Assembly: GCA_037951105.1 (NCBI GenBank)
Contig: JBAMJV010011314.1
Location: forward strand, 55,831 to 119,830
Reading direction: 5' to 3'
DNA: 64,000 nt
DNA from: Echinarachnius parma
Taxonomy: Eukaryota > Echinodermata > Echinoidea > Clypeasteroida > Echinarachniidae
In this document: positions 48,449-60,075 of the stretch, in pieces
How the letters are laid out: every line of letters starts with the position of its first letter
How positions within the stretch are numbered: the stretch's first letter is position 1
Position numbers and translations under genes: made by a program
The notes under the pieces: generated by a model
Told to the model about the DNA's origin: nothing
Seen by the model: only the letters and a program-made list of their open reading frames with translations
Databases searched by the model: none

Positions 48449-51389
48449 TCAGCGAACTGCCATTGGATTTATATTTGAATATTCGTGGCTACTTGCGTTA
48501 TGTTTTTCAAGTGATAACTCGTGTCTGGTTCGTTCTAATATATCCATAACCAATTTCTCACTACAAGATCCAGTTGGGTCAGTCCGTAGGAGTTGAGGCT
48601 CTAAATGAAAAGGTCGTGAGTTCGAGCCCATCATGATATTATTTTTGAGCAAATTTGTTTCAGTTTGAATCCGCTGATCCATAAATGCATATAGCCTTAA
48701 TTAGCTAAGCTAACCAGCAAGTATCAGCGAACTGCCATTGGAACTTATATTTGAATATTGATAACTCGTGTCTGGTTCGTTCTAATATATCCATAACCAA
48801 TTTCTCACTACAAGATCCAGTTGGGTCAGTCCGTAGGAGTTGAGGCTCTAAATCAAAGGGTCGTGGGTTCGAGCCCCTCATGATATTATTTTTGAACACA
48901 TTTTTTTCAGTTTGAATCCGCTGATCCATAAATGCATATAGCCTTAATTAGCTAAGCTAACCAGCAAGTATCAGCGAACTGCCATTGGAACTTATATTTG
49001 AATATTGATAACTCGTGTCTGGTTCGTTCTAATATATCGTTAACCAATTTCTCACTACAAGATCCATGTTGGGTCTGTCGGTAGGAGGCGAGGCTCTAAA
49101 TCAAAGGGTCGTGGGTTCGAGCCCATCATGATATTATTTTTTAGCAAATTTGTTTCAGTTTGAATCCACTGATCCATAAATGCATATAGCCTTAATTATC
49201 TAAGCTATAGCCAGCAAGTATCAGCGAACTGCCATTGGATTTATATTTGAATATTCGTGGCTACTTGCGTTATGTTTTTCAAGTGATAATTCGTGTCTGG
49301 TTCGTTCTAATATATCCATAACCAATTTCTCACTACAAGATCCAGTTGGGTCAGTCGGTAGGAGATGAGGCTCTAAATCAAAGGGTCTTGGATGGATTCG
49401 AGCCCATCATGATATTATTTTTGAAGCAAATTTGTTTCAGTTTGAATTTGCTGATCGATAAATGTATATAGCCTTATTTAGCTAAGCAGACCAGCAAGTA
49501 TCAGCCAACTGCCGTTGGAACTTATATTTGAATATTCATGGCCACTTGCGTAATGTTTTTCAAGTGATAACTCGTGTCTGGTTCGTTCTAATATATCCAT
49601 AACCAATTTCTCACTACAAGATCCAGTTGGGTCAGTCCGTAGAAGGTGAGGCTCTAAATCAAAGGGTCGTGGGTTCGAGCCCCTCATGATATTATTTTTG
49701 AGCAAATTTTTTCAGTTTGAATCCGCTGATCCATAAATGCATATAGCCTTAATTAGCTAAGCTAACCAGCAAGTACCAGCGAACTGCCATTGGAACTTAT
49801 ATTTGAATATTTGTGGCTACTTGCGTTATGTTTTTCAAGTGATAACTCGTGTCTGGTTCGTTCTAATATATCCATAACCAATTTCTCACTACAAGATCCA
49901 GTTGGGTCTGTCGGTAGGAGGCGAGGCTCTAAATCAAAGGGTCGTGTGTTCGAGCCCATCATGATATTATTTTTTAGCAAATTTGTTTCAGTTTGAATCC
50001 ACTGATCCATAAATGCATATAGCCTTAATTATCTAAGCTATAGCCAGCAAGTATCAGCGAACTGCCATTGGATTTATATTTGAATATTCGTGGCTACTTG
50101 CGTTATGTTTTTTAACTGATAACTCGTGTCTGGTTCGTTCTAATATATCCATAACCAATTTCTCACTACAAGATCCAGTTGGGTCAGTCCGTAGAAGGTG
50201 AGGCTCTAAATCAAAGGGTCGTGGGTTCGAGCCCCTCATGATATTATTTTTGAGCAAATTTTTTCAGTTTGAATCCGCTGATCCATAAATGCATATAGCC
50301 TTAATTATCTAAGCTATAGCCAGCAAGTATCAGCGAACTGCCATTGGATTTATATTTGAATATTCGTGGCTACTTGCGTTATGTTTTTTAACTGATAACT
50401 CGTGTCTGGTTCGTTCTAATATATCCATAACCAATTTCTCACTACAAGATCCAGTTGGGTCAGTTCGTAGGAGTTGAGGCTCTAAATGAAAAGGTCGTGA
50501 GTTCGAGCCCATCATGATATTATTTTTGAGCAAATTTGTTTCAGTTTGAATCCGCTGATCCATAAATGCATATAGCCTTAATTAGCTAAGCTAACCAGCA
50601 AGTATCAGCGAACTGCCATTGGAACTTATATTTGAATATTGATAACTCGTGTCTGGTTCGTTCTAATATATCCATAACCAATTTCTCACTACAAGATCCA
50701 GTTGGGTCAGTCCGTAGAAGGTGAGGCTCTAAATCAAAGCGTCGTGGGTTCGAGCCCCTCATGATATTATTTTTGAGCAAATTTTTTCAGTTTGAATCCG
50801 CTGATCCATAAATGCATATAGCCTTAATTAGCTAAGCTAACCAGCAAGTACCAGCGAACTGCCATTGGAACTTATATTTGAATATTCGTGGCTACTTGCG
50901 TTATGTTTTTCAAGTGATAACTCGTGTCTGGTTCGTTCTAATATATCCATAACCAATTTTTCACTACAAGATCCAGTTGGGTCAGTCCGTAGGAGGTGAG
51001 GCTCTAAATCAAAGGGTCGTGGGTTCGAGTCCCTCATGATATTATTTTTGAGCAAATTTTGTTCAGTTTGAATCCGCTGATCCATAAATGCATATAGCCT
51101 TAATTAGCTAAGCTAACCAGCAAGTAGCAGCGAACTGCCATTGAAACTTATATTTGAATATTGATAACTCGTGTCTGGTTCGTTCTAATATATCGTTAAC
51201 CAATTTCTCACTACAAGATCCAGTTGGGTCTGTCGGTAGGAGGCGAGGCTCTAAATCAAAGGGTCGTGGGTTCGAGCCCATCATGATATTATTTTTTAGC
51301 AAATTTGTTTCAGTTTGAATCCACTGATCCATAAATGCATATAGCCTTAATTATCTAAGCTATAGCCAGCAAGTATCAGCGAACTGCCA

Positions 51390-53801
51390 TTGGATTTATA
51401 TTTGAATATTCGTGGCTACTTGCGTTATGTTTTTCAAGTGATAACTCGTGTCTGGTTCGTTCTAATATATCCAAAACTGTGTCAAAACTGTGTTACCGGT
51501 CCAACCCACACCAGCAACCATACACTGGATCTGATTATAACCAGGAAAGACGATCAACTCGTACAAAGCATATCTACAAGCAAGAGTTTACCATCTGATC
51601 ACTCAGTGGTATCTTGCGATCTTCAGTTGGAGCGCCCGCCCCCTCTACAGCAACGCATCAAGTCCCGATCTATGAAAACCATGGACATCTGTTCATTTCA
51701 GAACGACTTAGAAGCATCCAACATAGTTTCCAACCCTCCTGGTGAACTTCGCGATTTGAATTCTATGTTCAACGACGAACTACGTTCCCTTCTTGACTAT
51801 CATGCTCCGGAAGTGGAGAGAAACATCATTCTCCGCCCTCACGCACCTTGGTACACTGACCATCTACGCAAGGCGAAGCAAGAACGTAGACGCTACGAAA
51901 GGCGAGCGATGAAATCAACAGCTCTACAGATTGACAAAGAACTCTACACCAGCAAGTGCAAGATGTACAACGACTTGCTGATATCAACCAAGAAACTCTA
52001 CTTTCAAAACAAGATCCAGGATGCAGATCAGAGACAGCTCTTCCGCATAATGGGTGATCTGACGTCACCAGATGTCAACTCCAGCCTGCCAGAAAAGAAG
52101 AGCGCTTCTGAACTAGCTCATCAATTTGCTGATTTCTTCGCTACAAAGATTCGGCGGATACGTGATCACCTTGACCTACAGATTTATGACGATCTCTCGG
52201 TTGATGTCTCCGAAGCATGCCTATCCCGCTTCCAAAACTTTGACACGGTTGCTGAGGATCAAGTCCTGTCCATCGTGAAAGCAGCGTCATCGTCATCTTG
52301 TGATCTTGATCCGCTCCCCACTAGACTATTGAAGCAGTGCATAGAAATACTAGCTCCTGCCATCACAAAGCTCGTCAATTTAAGCTTACAAACAGGTGAA
52401 GTTCCCTCATCCCTCAAGGAAGCTCTAATAGTACCCAAGCTGAAAAAACCCGGTTTGTCTGCGGCAGATCTTCAGAACTTTCGGCCTATCTCAAACATTC
52501 CTTTTCTCTCAAAGGTAATTGAGAAGTCGGTAGTCTCGCAACTTCAATCATATCTAGAGGACAATAATCTACAGTCGCCAACGCAATCGGCGTATCGGAG
52601 GAACCACAGCGTCGAGGCAGCCCTTCTCCATGTCCACAACGAGTGTCTTCGTGCGCTGGATGCACATGAAGAGGTGATCCTCGTCCTCCTGGATTTCACA
52701 GCGGCGTTTGACACTGTGGACCATGGCGTACTGCTCCAACGTCTCCAGGATCGCTTTGGACTATCGGGACCTGTCCTTCAATGGATAACGTCATACTTGA
52801 CTGGAAGAAGCCATGCTTTGAAAGTCAAAGAGTTCACTTCCAGTCAAATTCAAAGCGATGCATGCGGTGTACCGCAAGGGTCCGTGATTGGCCCACTGCT
52901 GTTTACACTATATACCTCACCAATTCATGACATCATTGCGGCTCATCAATTGAAATCAATGATCTACGCTGACGATACGCAGGTATACGTCACTTTCAAA
53001 CCATCCGAACGTACCACGTCAGTTAACAGCGTAAACGCGTGCATCAGAGACATCAGATCCTGGTCTGCTCAGAATAAACTAAAGATCAATGATGACAAAA
53101 CTGAAGTCTTGCACCTGTCTTCCAAATTCCTTGCCATGCCGTCAACACGTGCCTCCATTACTGTTGGTGAGTCTGCCATCGAAGCCAAGACTGAAGCCAG
53201 AAACCTTGGGGTAATCTTCGATGAACACGCTAGCATGAAACCCCACGTAGCAAATGTATGTCGCTCTGCCATGTCAGCAATACGGAAAATCGGTCACATC
53301 CGCAACTGCCTTGACCGAAAATCCACACTCACTCTCATACATGCATTCGTCACTTCTAGATTAGACACCTGCAACGCCCTTCTTGCCAACCTCCCAGCAA
53401 ACGACATCAATAAGTTACAACGCATCCAGAACATTGCAGCCAGAATAACTGAACGAGCTACTTCCCGGACCTCCACTACATCCATACTATCCAATCTACA
53501 CTGGCTTCCCATCAACAAGCGGACACAATTCAAAGTACTACTCCTAACCTTCAAAGCACTCCATGACATGGCACCACAATATATCTCTGCACTCCTCCAC
53601 CCATACGCCCCATCCCGCTCCCTACGATCTCAGTCCCAGAAACTTCTTCAAGTCCCAAGAGCACACACACAACACTATGGTCAACGCGCCTTCAGCATCT
53701 CAGCACCAACCCTGTGGAATCAACTCCCATCCAACATCCGTGCCGCACCAACCCTGGACACTTTCAAGAAACTATTAAAAACCGAACTATTTCAGAATTA
53801 A
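51390..53801 (+). CDS. LINE reverse transcriptase (endonuclease remnant-RT), 5'-truncated, chimeric start
   Basis: The frame is 803 codons. Residues 1-28 are read from satellite and residue 29 onward from the LINE, so the native start is lost and this Met is accidental. Residues 45-52 (TLDLIITR) and 69-78 (SDHSVVSCDL) are the end of an APE-type endonuclease; the catalytic N-terminal part is missing. The RT runs from about 330 to 610: NFRPISNIPFLSKVIEK at 363-379, LDFTAAFDTVDH at 434-445 with catalytic D435, GVPQGSVIGPLLF at 493-505, YADD at 526-529 (52,965-52,976), and LGVIF at 606-610. The C-terminal region with HWLP at 704-707 and RAFSISAPTLWNQLP at 766-780 is typical of L2/CR1-group proteins. 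There is no RNase H. No stop or frameshift lies in the 775 LINE codons, which points to recent insertion. Expression is unlikely, and autonomous insertion is excluded by the lost endonuclease. Confidence 0.92.
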   Translation: MDLYLNIRGYLRYVFQVITRVWFVLIYPKLCQNCVTGPTHTSNHTLDLIITRKDDQLVQSISTSKSLPSDHSVVSCDLQLERPPPLQQRIKSRSMKTMDICSFQNDLEASNIVSNPPGELRDLNSMFNDELRSLLDYHAPEVERNIILRPHAPWYTDHLRKAKQERRRYERRAMKSTALQIDKELYTSKCKMYNDLLISTKKLYFQNKIQDADQRQLFRIMGDLTSPDVNSSLPEKKSASELAHQFADFFATKIRRIRDHLDLQIYDDLSVDVSEACLSRFQNFDTVAEDQVLSIVKAASSSSCDLDPLPTRLLKQCIEILAPAITKLVNLSLQTGEVPSSLKEALIVPKLKKPGLSAADLQNFRPISNIPFLSKVIEKSVVSQLQSYLEDNNLQSPTQSAYRRNHSVEAALLHVHNECLRALDAHEEVILVLLDFTAAFDTVDHGVLLQRLQDRFGLSGPVLQWITSYLTGRSHALKVKEFTSSQIQSDACGVPQGSVIGPLLFTLYTSPIHDIIAAHQLKSMIYADDTQVYVTFKPSERTTSVNSVNACIRDIRSWSAQNKLKINDDKTEVLHLSSKFLAMPSTRASITVGESAIEAKTEARNLGVIFDEHASMKPHVANVCRSAMSAIRKIGHIRNCLDRKSTLTLIHAFVTSRLDTCNALLANLPANDINKLQRIQNIAARITERATSRTSTTSILSNLHWLPINKRTQFKVLLLTFKALHDMAPQYISALLHPYAPSRSLRSQSQKLLQVPRAHTQHYGQRAFSISAPTLWNQLPSNIRAAPTLDTFKKLLKTELFQN
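51468..51473 (+). repeat. LINE target-site duplication, left
   Basis: TATCCA before the LINE. The same six bases follow at 53,986-53,991. The first T overlaps the ATT tail, so the certain duplication is five bases, ATCCA. Confidence 0.8.
51473..51494 (+). repeat. 11-bp tandem duplication at the LINE 5' junction
   Basis: AAAACTGTGTC at 51,473-51,483 is followed by AAAACTGTGTT at 51,484-51,494. The second copy encodes the native LINE residues before GPTH; the first looks like a short re-copied stretch made when the new LINE 5' end was joined to the target. Confidence 0.65.
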
Positions 53802-53968
53802 ATTTGTCTTGATTCTCCCCTTACATAGGGATAATGATTCAATAATGATTTGTATAATTATGTGTATTTAAGATCTGATATATGTTTATAATACTGTTGT
53901 AACTGTAATTTGTTGTAATGTAAAGCGCATAGAGATGTTATTTCATATAATGCGCTATATAAATGTAA
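53802..53968 (+). other. LINE 3' UTR
   Basis: AT-rich non-coding sequence between the LINE stop codon and the ATT tail. It contains a stem-loop near the end. In L2/CR1-group elements the 3' UTR end is the part recognised by the reverse transcriptase. Confidence 0.8.
53924..53956 (+). other. Stem-loop near the LINE 3' end
   Basis: AGCGCAT at 53,924-53,930 is the exact reverse complement of ATGCGCT at 53,950-53,956, with a 19-base loop. It lies 13 bases before the ATT tail. This fits the 3' hairpin that reverse transcriptases of stringent LINEs recognise; that role is inference. Confidence 0.65.
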
Positions 53969-53986
53969 ATTATTATTATTATTATT
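53969..53986 (+). repeat. (ATT)6 tail of the LINE
   Basis: Six ATT units follow ATATAAATGTAA. A short microsatellite tail instead of poly(A) is typical of L2/CR1-type LINEs. Confidence 0.85.
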
Positions 53987-53991
53987 ATCCA
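53986..53991 (+). repeat. LINE target-site duplication, right
   Basis: TATCCA between the (ATT)n tail and the resumed satellite (ATAACCAATTTC). It pairs with the copy at 51,468-51,473. Confidence 0.8.
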
Positions 53992-56900
53992 TAACCAATT
54001 TCTCACTACAAGATCCAGTTGGGTCAGTCCGTAGGAGTTGAGGCTCTAAATGAAAAGGTCGTGAGTTCGAGCCCATCATGATATTATTTTTGAGCAAATT
54101 TGTTTCAGTTTGAATCCGCTGATCCATAAATGCATATAGCCTTAATTAGCTAAGCTAACCAGCAAGTATCAGCGAACTGCCATTGGAACTTATATTTGAA
54201 TATTGATAACTCGTGTCTGGTTCGTTCTAATATATCCATAACCAATTTCTCATTACAAGATCCAGTTGGGTCAGTCCGTAGGAAGTGAGGCTCTAAATCA
54301 AAGGGTCGTGGGTTCGAGCCCCTCATGATATTATTTTTGAACAAATTTTTTTCAGTTTGAATCCGCTGATCCATAAATGCATATAGCCTTAATTAGCTAA
54401 GCTAACCAGCAAGTATCAGCGAACTGCCATTGGAACTTATATTTGAATATTGATAACTCGTGTCTGGTTCGTTCTAATATATCGTTAACCAATTTCTCAC
54501 TACAAGATCCAGTTGGGTCTGTCGGTAGGAGGCGAGGCTCTAAATCAAAGGGTCGTGGGTTCGAGCCCATCATGATATTATTTTTTAGCAAATTTGTTTC
54601 AGTTTGAATCCACTGATCCATAAATGCATATAGCCTTAATTATCTATGCTATAGCCAGCAAGTATCAGCGAACTGCCATTGGATTTATATTTGAATATTC
54701 GTGGCTACTTGCGTTATGTTTTTCAAGTGATAATTCGTGTCTGGTTCGTTTTAATATATCCATAACCAATTTCTCACTACAAGATCCAGTTGGGTCAGTC
54801 GGTAGGAGATGAGGCTCTAAATCAAAGGGTCTTGGATTCGAGCCCATCATGATATTATTTTTGAAGCAAATTTGTTTCAGTTTGAATTTGCTGATCGATA
54901 AATGCATATAGCCTTATTTAGCTAAGCAAACCAGCAAGTATCAGCCAACTGCCATTGGAACTTATATTTGAATATTCATGGCCACTTGCGTAATGTTTTT
55001 CAAGTGATAACTCGTGTCTGGTTCGTTCTAATATATCCATAACCAATTTCTCACTACAAGATCCAGTTGGGTCAGTCCGTAGAAGGTGAGGCTCTAAATC
55101 AAAGGGTCGTGGGTTCGAGCCCCTCATGATATTATTTTTGAGCAATTTTTTTCAGTTTGAATCCGCTGATCCATAAATGCATATAGCCTTAATTAGCTAA
55201 GCTAACCAGCAAGTACCAGCGAACTGCCATTGGAACTTATATTTGAATATTCGTGGCTACTTGCGTTATGTTTTTCAAGTGATAACTCGTGTCTGGTTCG
55301 TTCTAATATATCCATAACCAATTTCTCATTACAAGATCCAGTTGGGTCAGTCCGTAGGAGGTGAGGCTCTAAATCAAAGGGTCGTGGGTTCGAGCCCCTC
55401 ATGATATTATTTTTGAGCAAATTTTTTTCAGTTTGAATCCGCTGATCCATAAATGCATATAGCCTTAATTAGCTAAGCTAACCAGCAAGTATCAGCGAAC
55501 TGCCATTGGAACTTATATTTGAATATTGATAACTCGTGTCTGGTTCGTTCTAATATATCGTTAACCAATTTCTCACTACAAGATCCAGTTGGGTCTGTCG
55601 GTAGGAGGCGAGGCTCTAAATCAAAGGGTCGTGGGTTCGAGCCCATCATGATATTATTTTTTAGCAAATTTGTTTCAGTTTGAATCCACTGATCCATAAA
55701 TGCATATAGCCTTAATTATCTAAGCTATAGCCAGCAAGTATCAGCGAACTGCCATTGGAACTTATATTTGAATATTCGTGGCTACTTGCGTTATGTTTTT
55801 CAAGTGATAACTCGTGTCTGGTTCGTTCTAATATATCCATAACCAATTTCTCACTACAAGATCCAGTTGGGTCAGTCCGTAGGAGGTGAGGCTCTAAATC
55901 AAAGGGTCGTGGGTTCGAGCCCCTCATGATATTATTTTTGAGCAAATTTTGTTCAGTTCTAATCCGCTGATCCATAAATGCATATAGCCTTAATTAGCTA
56001 AGCTAACCAGCAAGTATCAGCGAACTGCCATTGGAACTTATATTTGAATATTGATAACTCGTGTCTGGTTCGTTCTAATATATCCATAACCAATTTCTCA
56101 CTACAAGATCCAGTTGGGTCAGTCGGTAGGAGGTGAGGCTCTAAATCAAAGGGTTGTGGGTTCGAGCCCCTCATGATATTATTTTTGAGCAAATTTTTTC
56201 AGTTTGAATCCGCTGATCCATAAATGCATATAGCCTTAATTAGCTAAGCTAACCAGCAAGTACCAGCGAACTGCCATTGGAACTTATATTTGAATATTCG
56301 TGGCTACTTGCGTTATGTTTTTCAAGTGATAACTCGTGTCTGGTTCGTTCTAATATATCCATAACCAATGTCTTACTACAAGATCCAGTTGGGTCAGTCG
56401 GTAGGAGGCGAGGCTCTAAATCAAAGGGTCGTGGGTTCGAGCCCATCATGATATTATTTTTTAGCAAATTTGTTTCAGTTTGAATCCACTGATCCATAAA
56501 TGCATATAGCCTTAATTATCTAAGCTATAGCCAGCAAGTATCAGCGAACTGCCATTGGATTTATATTTGAATATTCGTGGCTACTTGCGTTATGTTTTTC
56601 AAGTGATAACTCGTGTCTGGTTCGTTCTAATATATCCATAACCAATTTCTCACTACAAGATCCAGTTGGGTCAGTCCGTAGGAGTTGAGGCTCTAAATGA
56701 AAAGGTCGTGAGTTCGAGCCCATCATGATATTATTTTTGAGCAAATTTGTTTCAGTTTGAATCCGCTGATCCATAAATGCATATAGCCTTAATTAGCTAA
56801 GCTAACCAGCAAGTATCAGCGAACTGCCATTGGAACTTATATTTGAATATTGATAACTCGTGTCTGGTTCGTTCTAATATATCCATAACCAATTTCTCAC

Positions 56901-59560
56901 TACAAGATCCAGTTGGGTCAGTCCGTAGGAAGTGAGGCTCTAAATCAAAGGGTCGTGGGTTCGAGCCCCTCATGATATTATTTTTGAACACATTTTTTTC
57001 AGTTTGAATCCGCTGATCCATAAATGCATATAGCCTTAATTAGCTAAGCTAACCAGCAAGTATCAGCGAACTGCCATTGGAACTTATATTTGAATATTGA
57101 TAACTCGTGTCTGGTTCGTTCTAATATATCGTTAACCAATTTCTCACTACAAGATCCATGTTGGGTCTGTCGGTAGGAGGCGAGGCTCTAAATCAAAGGG
57201 TCGTGGGTTCGAGCCCATCATGATATTATTTTTTAGCAAATTTGTTTCAGTTTGAATCCACTGATCCATAAATGCATATAGCCTTAATTATCTAAGCTAT
57301 AGCCAGCAAGTATCAGCGAACTGCCATTGGATTTATATTTGAATATTCGTGGCTACTTGCGTTATGTTTTTCAAGTGATAATTCGTGTCTGGTTCGTTCT
57401 AATATATCCATAACCAATTTCTCACTACAAGATCCAGTTGGGTCAGTCGGTAGGAGATGAGGCTCTAAATCAAAGGGTCTTGGATGGATTCGAGCCCATC
57501 ATGATATTATTTTTGAAGCAAATTTGTTTCAGTTTGAATTTGCTGATCGATAAATGCATATAGCCTTATTTAGCTAAGCAGACCAGCAAGTATCAGCCAA
57601 CTGCCGTTGGAACTTATATTTGAATATTCATGGCCACTTGCGTAATGTTTTTCAAGTGATAACTCGTGTCTGGTTCGTTCTAATATATCCATAACCAATT
57701 TCTCACTACAAGATCCAGTTGGGTCAGTCCGTAGAAGGTGAGGCTCTAAATCAAAGGGTCGTGGGTTCGAGCCCCTCATGATATTATTTTTGAGCAAATT
57801 TTTTCAGTTTGAATCCGCTGATCCATAAATGCATATAGCCTTAATTAGCTAAGCTAACCAGCAAGTACCAGCGAACTGCCATTGGAACTTATATTTGAAT
57901 ATTTGTGGCTACTTGCGTTATGTTTTTCAAGTGATAACTCGTGTCTGGTTCGTTCTAATATATCCATAACCAATTTCTCACTACAAGATCCAGTTGGGTC
58001 TGTCGGTAGGAGGCGAGGCTCTAAATCAAAGGGTCGTGTGTTCGAGCCCATCATGATATTATTTTTTAGCAAATTTGTTTCAGTTTGAATCCACTGATCC
58101 ATAAATGCATATAGCCTTAATTATCTAAGCTATAGCCAGCAAGTATCAGCGAACTGCCATTGGATTTATATTTGAATATTCGTGGCTACTTGCGTTATGT
58201 TTTTTAACTGATAACTCGTGTCTGGTTCGTTCTAATATATCCATAACCAATTTCTCACTACAAGATCCAGTTGGGTCAGTCCGTAGGAGTTGAGGCTCTA
58301 AATGAAAAGGTCGTGAGTTCGAGCCCATCATGATATTATTTTTGAGCAAATTTGTTTCAGTTTGAATCCGCTGATCCATAAATGCATATAGCCTTAATTA
58401 GCTAAGCTAACCAGCAAGTATCAGCGAACTGCCATTGGAACTTATATTTGAATATTGATAACTCGTGTCTGGTTCGTTCTAATATATCCATAACCAATTT
58501 CTCACTACAAGATCCAGTTGGGTCAGTCCGTAGAAGGTGAGGCTCTAAATCAAAGGGTCGTGGGTTCGAGCCCCTCATGATATTATTTTTGAGCAAATTT
58601 TTTCAGTTTGAATCCGCTGATCCATAAATGCATATAGCCTTAATTAGCTAACATAACCAGCAAGTACCAGCGAACTGCCATTGGAACTTATATTTGAATA
58701 TTTGTGGCTACTTGCGTTATGTTTTTCAAGTGATAACTCGTGTCTGGTTCGTTCTAATATATCCATAACCAATTTCTCACTACAAGATCCAGTTGGGTCT
58801 GTCGGTAGGAGGCGGGGCTCTAAATCAAAGGGTCGTGTGTTCGAGCCCATCATGATATTATTTTTTAGCAAATTTGTTTCAGTTTGAATCCACTGATCCA
58901 TAAATGCATATAGCCTTAATTATCTAAGCTATAGCCAGCAAGTATCAGCGAACTGCCATTGGATTTATATTTGAATATTCGTGGCTACTTGCGTTATGTT
59001 TTTCAAATGATAACTCGTGTCTGGTTCGTTCTAATATATCCATAACCAATTTTTCACTACAAGATCCAGTTGGGTCAGTCCGTAGGAGGTGAGGCTCTAA
59101 ATCAAAGGGTCGTGGGTTCGAGTCCCTCATGATATTATTTTTGAGCAAATTTTGTTCAGTTTGAATCCGCTGATCCATAAATGCATATAGCCTTAATTAG
59201 CTAAGCTAACCAGCAAGTAGCAGCGAACTGCCATTGGAACTTATATTTGAATATTGATAACTCGTGTCTGGTTCGTTCTAATATATCGTTAACCAATTTC
59301 TCACTACAAGATCCAGTTGGGTCTGTCGGTAGGAGGCGAGGCTCTAAATCATAGGGTCGTGGGTTCGAGCCCATCATGATATTATTTTTTAGCAAATTTG
59401 TTTCAGTTTGAATCCACTGATCCATAAATGCATATAGCCTTAATTATCTAAGCTATAGCCAGCAAGTATCAGCGAACTGCCATTGGATTTATATTTGAAT
59501 ATTCGTGGCTACTTGCGTTATGTTTTTCAAGTGATAACTCGTGTCTGGTTCGTTCTAATA

Positions 59561-59566
59561 TATCCA
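59561..59566 (+). other. Paralogous unoccupied LINE target site
   Basis: TATCCA here sits in an uninterrupted CTAATATATCCATAACC. It corresponds to 51,473 at an offset of 8,093 bp and to 53,991 at 5,575 bp. The difference, 2,518 bp, is exactly the LINE plus one target copy. It shows the pre-insertion state. Confidence 0.9.
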
Positions 59567-59580
59567 TAACCAATTTCTCA

Positions 59581-59827
59581 CTACAAGATCCAGTTGGGTC
59601 AGTCCGTAGGAGTTGAGGCTCTAAATGAAAAGGTCGTGAGTTCGAGCCCATCATGATATTATTTTTGAGCAAATTTGTTTCAGTTTGAATCCGCTGATCC
59701 ATAAATGCATATAGCCTTAATTAGCTAAGCTAACCAGCAAGTATCAGCGAACTGCCATTGGAACTTATATTTGAATATTGATAACTCGTGTCTGGTTCGT
59801 TCTAATATATCCATAACCAATTTCTCA
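59581..59827 (+). repeat. Satellite monomer type D (reference copy, 247 bp)
   Basis: Type D is recognised by CCGTAGGAGTTGAG, AAATGAAAAGGTCGTGAG and GTTCGAGCCCATC. The AAATGAAAAGG signature is seen only from about 48.6 kb rightward, at about 48.6, 50.5, 54.05, 56.7, 58.3, 59.6 and 62.0 kb. It defines the right-end super-repeat. This copy lies immediately downstream of the unoccupied LINE target site. Confidence 0.85.
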
Positions 59828-60075
59828 TTACAAGATCCAGTTGGGTCAGTCCGTAGGAAGTGAGGCTCTAAATCAAAGGGTCGTGGGTTCGAGCCCCTCA
59901 TGATATTACTTTTTGAACAAATTTTTTTCAGTTTGAATCCGCTGATCCATAAATGCATATAGCCTTAATTAGCTAAGCTAACCAGCAAGTATCAGCGAAC
60001 TGCCATTGGAACTTATATTTGAATATTGATAACTCGTGTCTGGTTCGTTCTAATATATCGTTAACCAATTTCTCA
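59828..60075 (+). repeat. Satellite monomer type E (reference copy, 248 bp)
   Basis: Type E has a head beginning TTACAAGATCC (C to T in the landmark), CCGTAGGAAGTGAG, then a T-run and GAACAAATTTTTTTC or a GAACACA variant. Related copies with GGAAGCTAGG lie at about 39.8 and 44.3 kb. It usually follows a D monomer in the right-end super-repeat. Confidence 0.75.

Larger units (their letters stand above)
1..51473 (+). repeat. tRNA-derived satellite array, left arm
   Basis: This is an unbroken head-to-tail tandem array. The landmark CTACAAGATCCAGTTGGG recurs at 1, 259, 506, 784, 1032, 1310, 1568, 1815, 2093, 2371, 2629, 2876, 3154 and 3412, and continues in the same way, with spacings of 247, 258 or 278 bp. 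Every monomer lies in the same orientation. Each has a tRNA-like head of about 70 bp, then an AT-rich body with the landmarks TCAGTTTGAAT, AAATGCATATAGCC, CAGCGAACTGCCATTGG and GTGTCTGGTTCGTTCTAA. The length classes come from two internal deletions of about 31 and 20 bp. I found no gene inside it. The array origin (SINE-derived or tRNA-pseudogene-derived) is inference; the tandem structure is directly visible. Confidence 0.97.
51474..53986 (+). mobile_element. 5'-truncated L2/CR1-group LINE
   Basis: A non-LTR retrotransposon inserted in the satellite. It retains the last part of the apurinic endonuclease, the whole reverse transcriptase, a C-terminal region, a 167-bp 3' UTR with a hairpin, and an (ATT)6 tail. 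The 5' part of the element, including most of the endonuclease, is absent, as is usual for incomplete target-primed reverse transcription. TATCCA flanks it at 51,468-51,473 and 53,986-53,991. The boundaries are confirmed by the uninterrupted paralogue at 59,561-59,566. The clade is judged from protein motifs and the microsatellite tail; L2 is more likely than CR1, without a tree. Confidence 0.93.
48449..56540 (+). repeat. Right-end super-repeat, copy 1 (interrupted by LINE)
   Basis: This has about 21 monomers and is 8,092 bp long, or 5,574 bp without the 2,518-bp LINE and target duplication. It begins with a D-type monomer and contains a characteristic CCATGTTGGG head (extra T) at about 49.07 kb. 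It aligns with 56,541-61,869 at 8,092-8,093 bp left of the LINE and 5,329-5,576 bp right of it, with small monomer gains or losses. Confidence 0.85.

Noticed and set aside
186..51332. About 150 minus-strand reading frames of 60-110 codons with a shared GSNPRPFDLEP core
   Set aside because: They are the antisense of the tRNA-like head and recur once per monomer. Their ends shift with every monomer indel, and no promoter or splice context is seen. Such peptides are a known by-product of tRNA-like sequence, so I do not call them genes.
51826..53569. Minus-strand frames inside the LINE (51,826-52,068; 53,069-53,272; 53,294-53,569) and plus-strand frame 53,563-53,778
   Set aside because: They are shadows of the reverse transcriptase frame, with no family resemblance of their own.
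51474..53986. LTR retrotransposon or retrovirus-like element
   Set aside because: There are no LTRs, protease, integrase or RNase H. The endonuclease remnant, RT type, 5' truncation, ATT tail and short target duplication are those of a non-LTR LINE.
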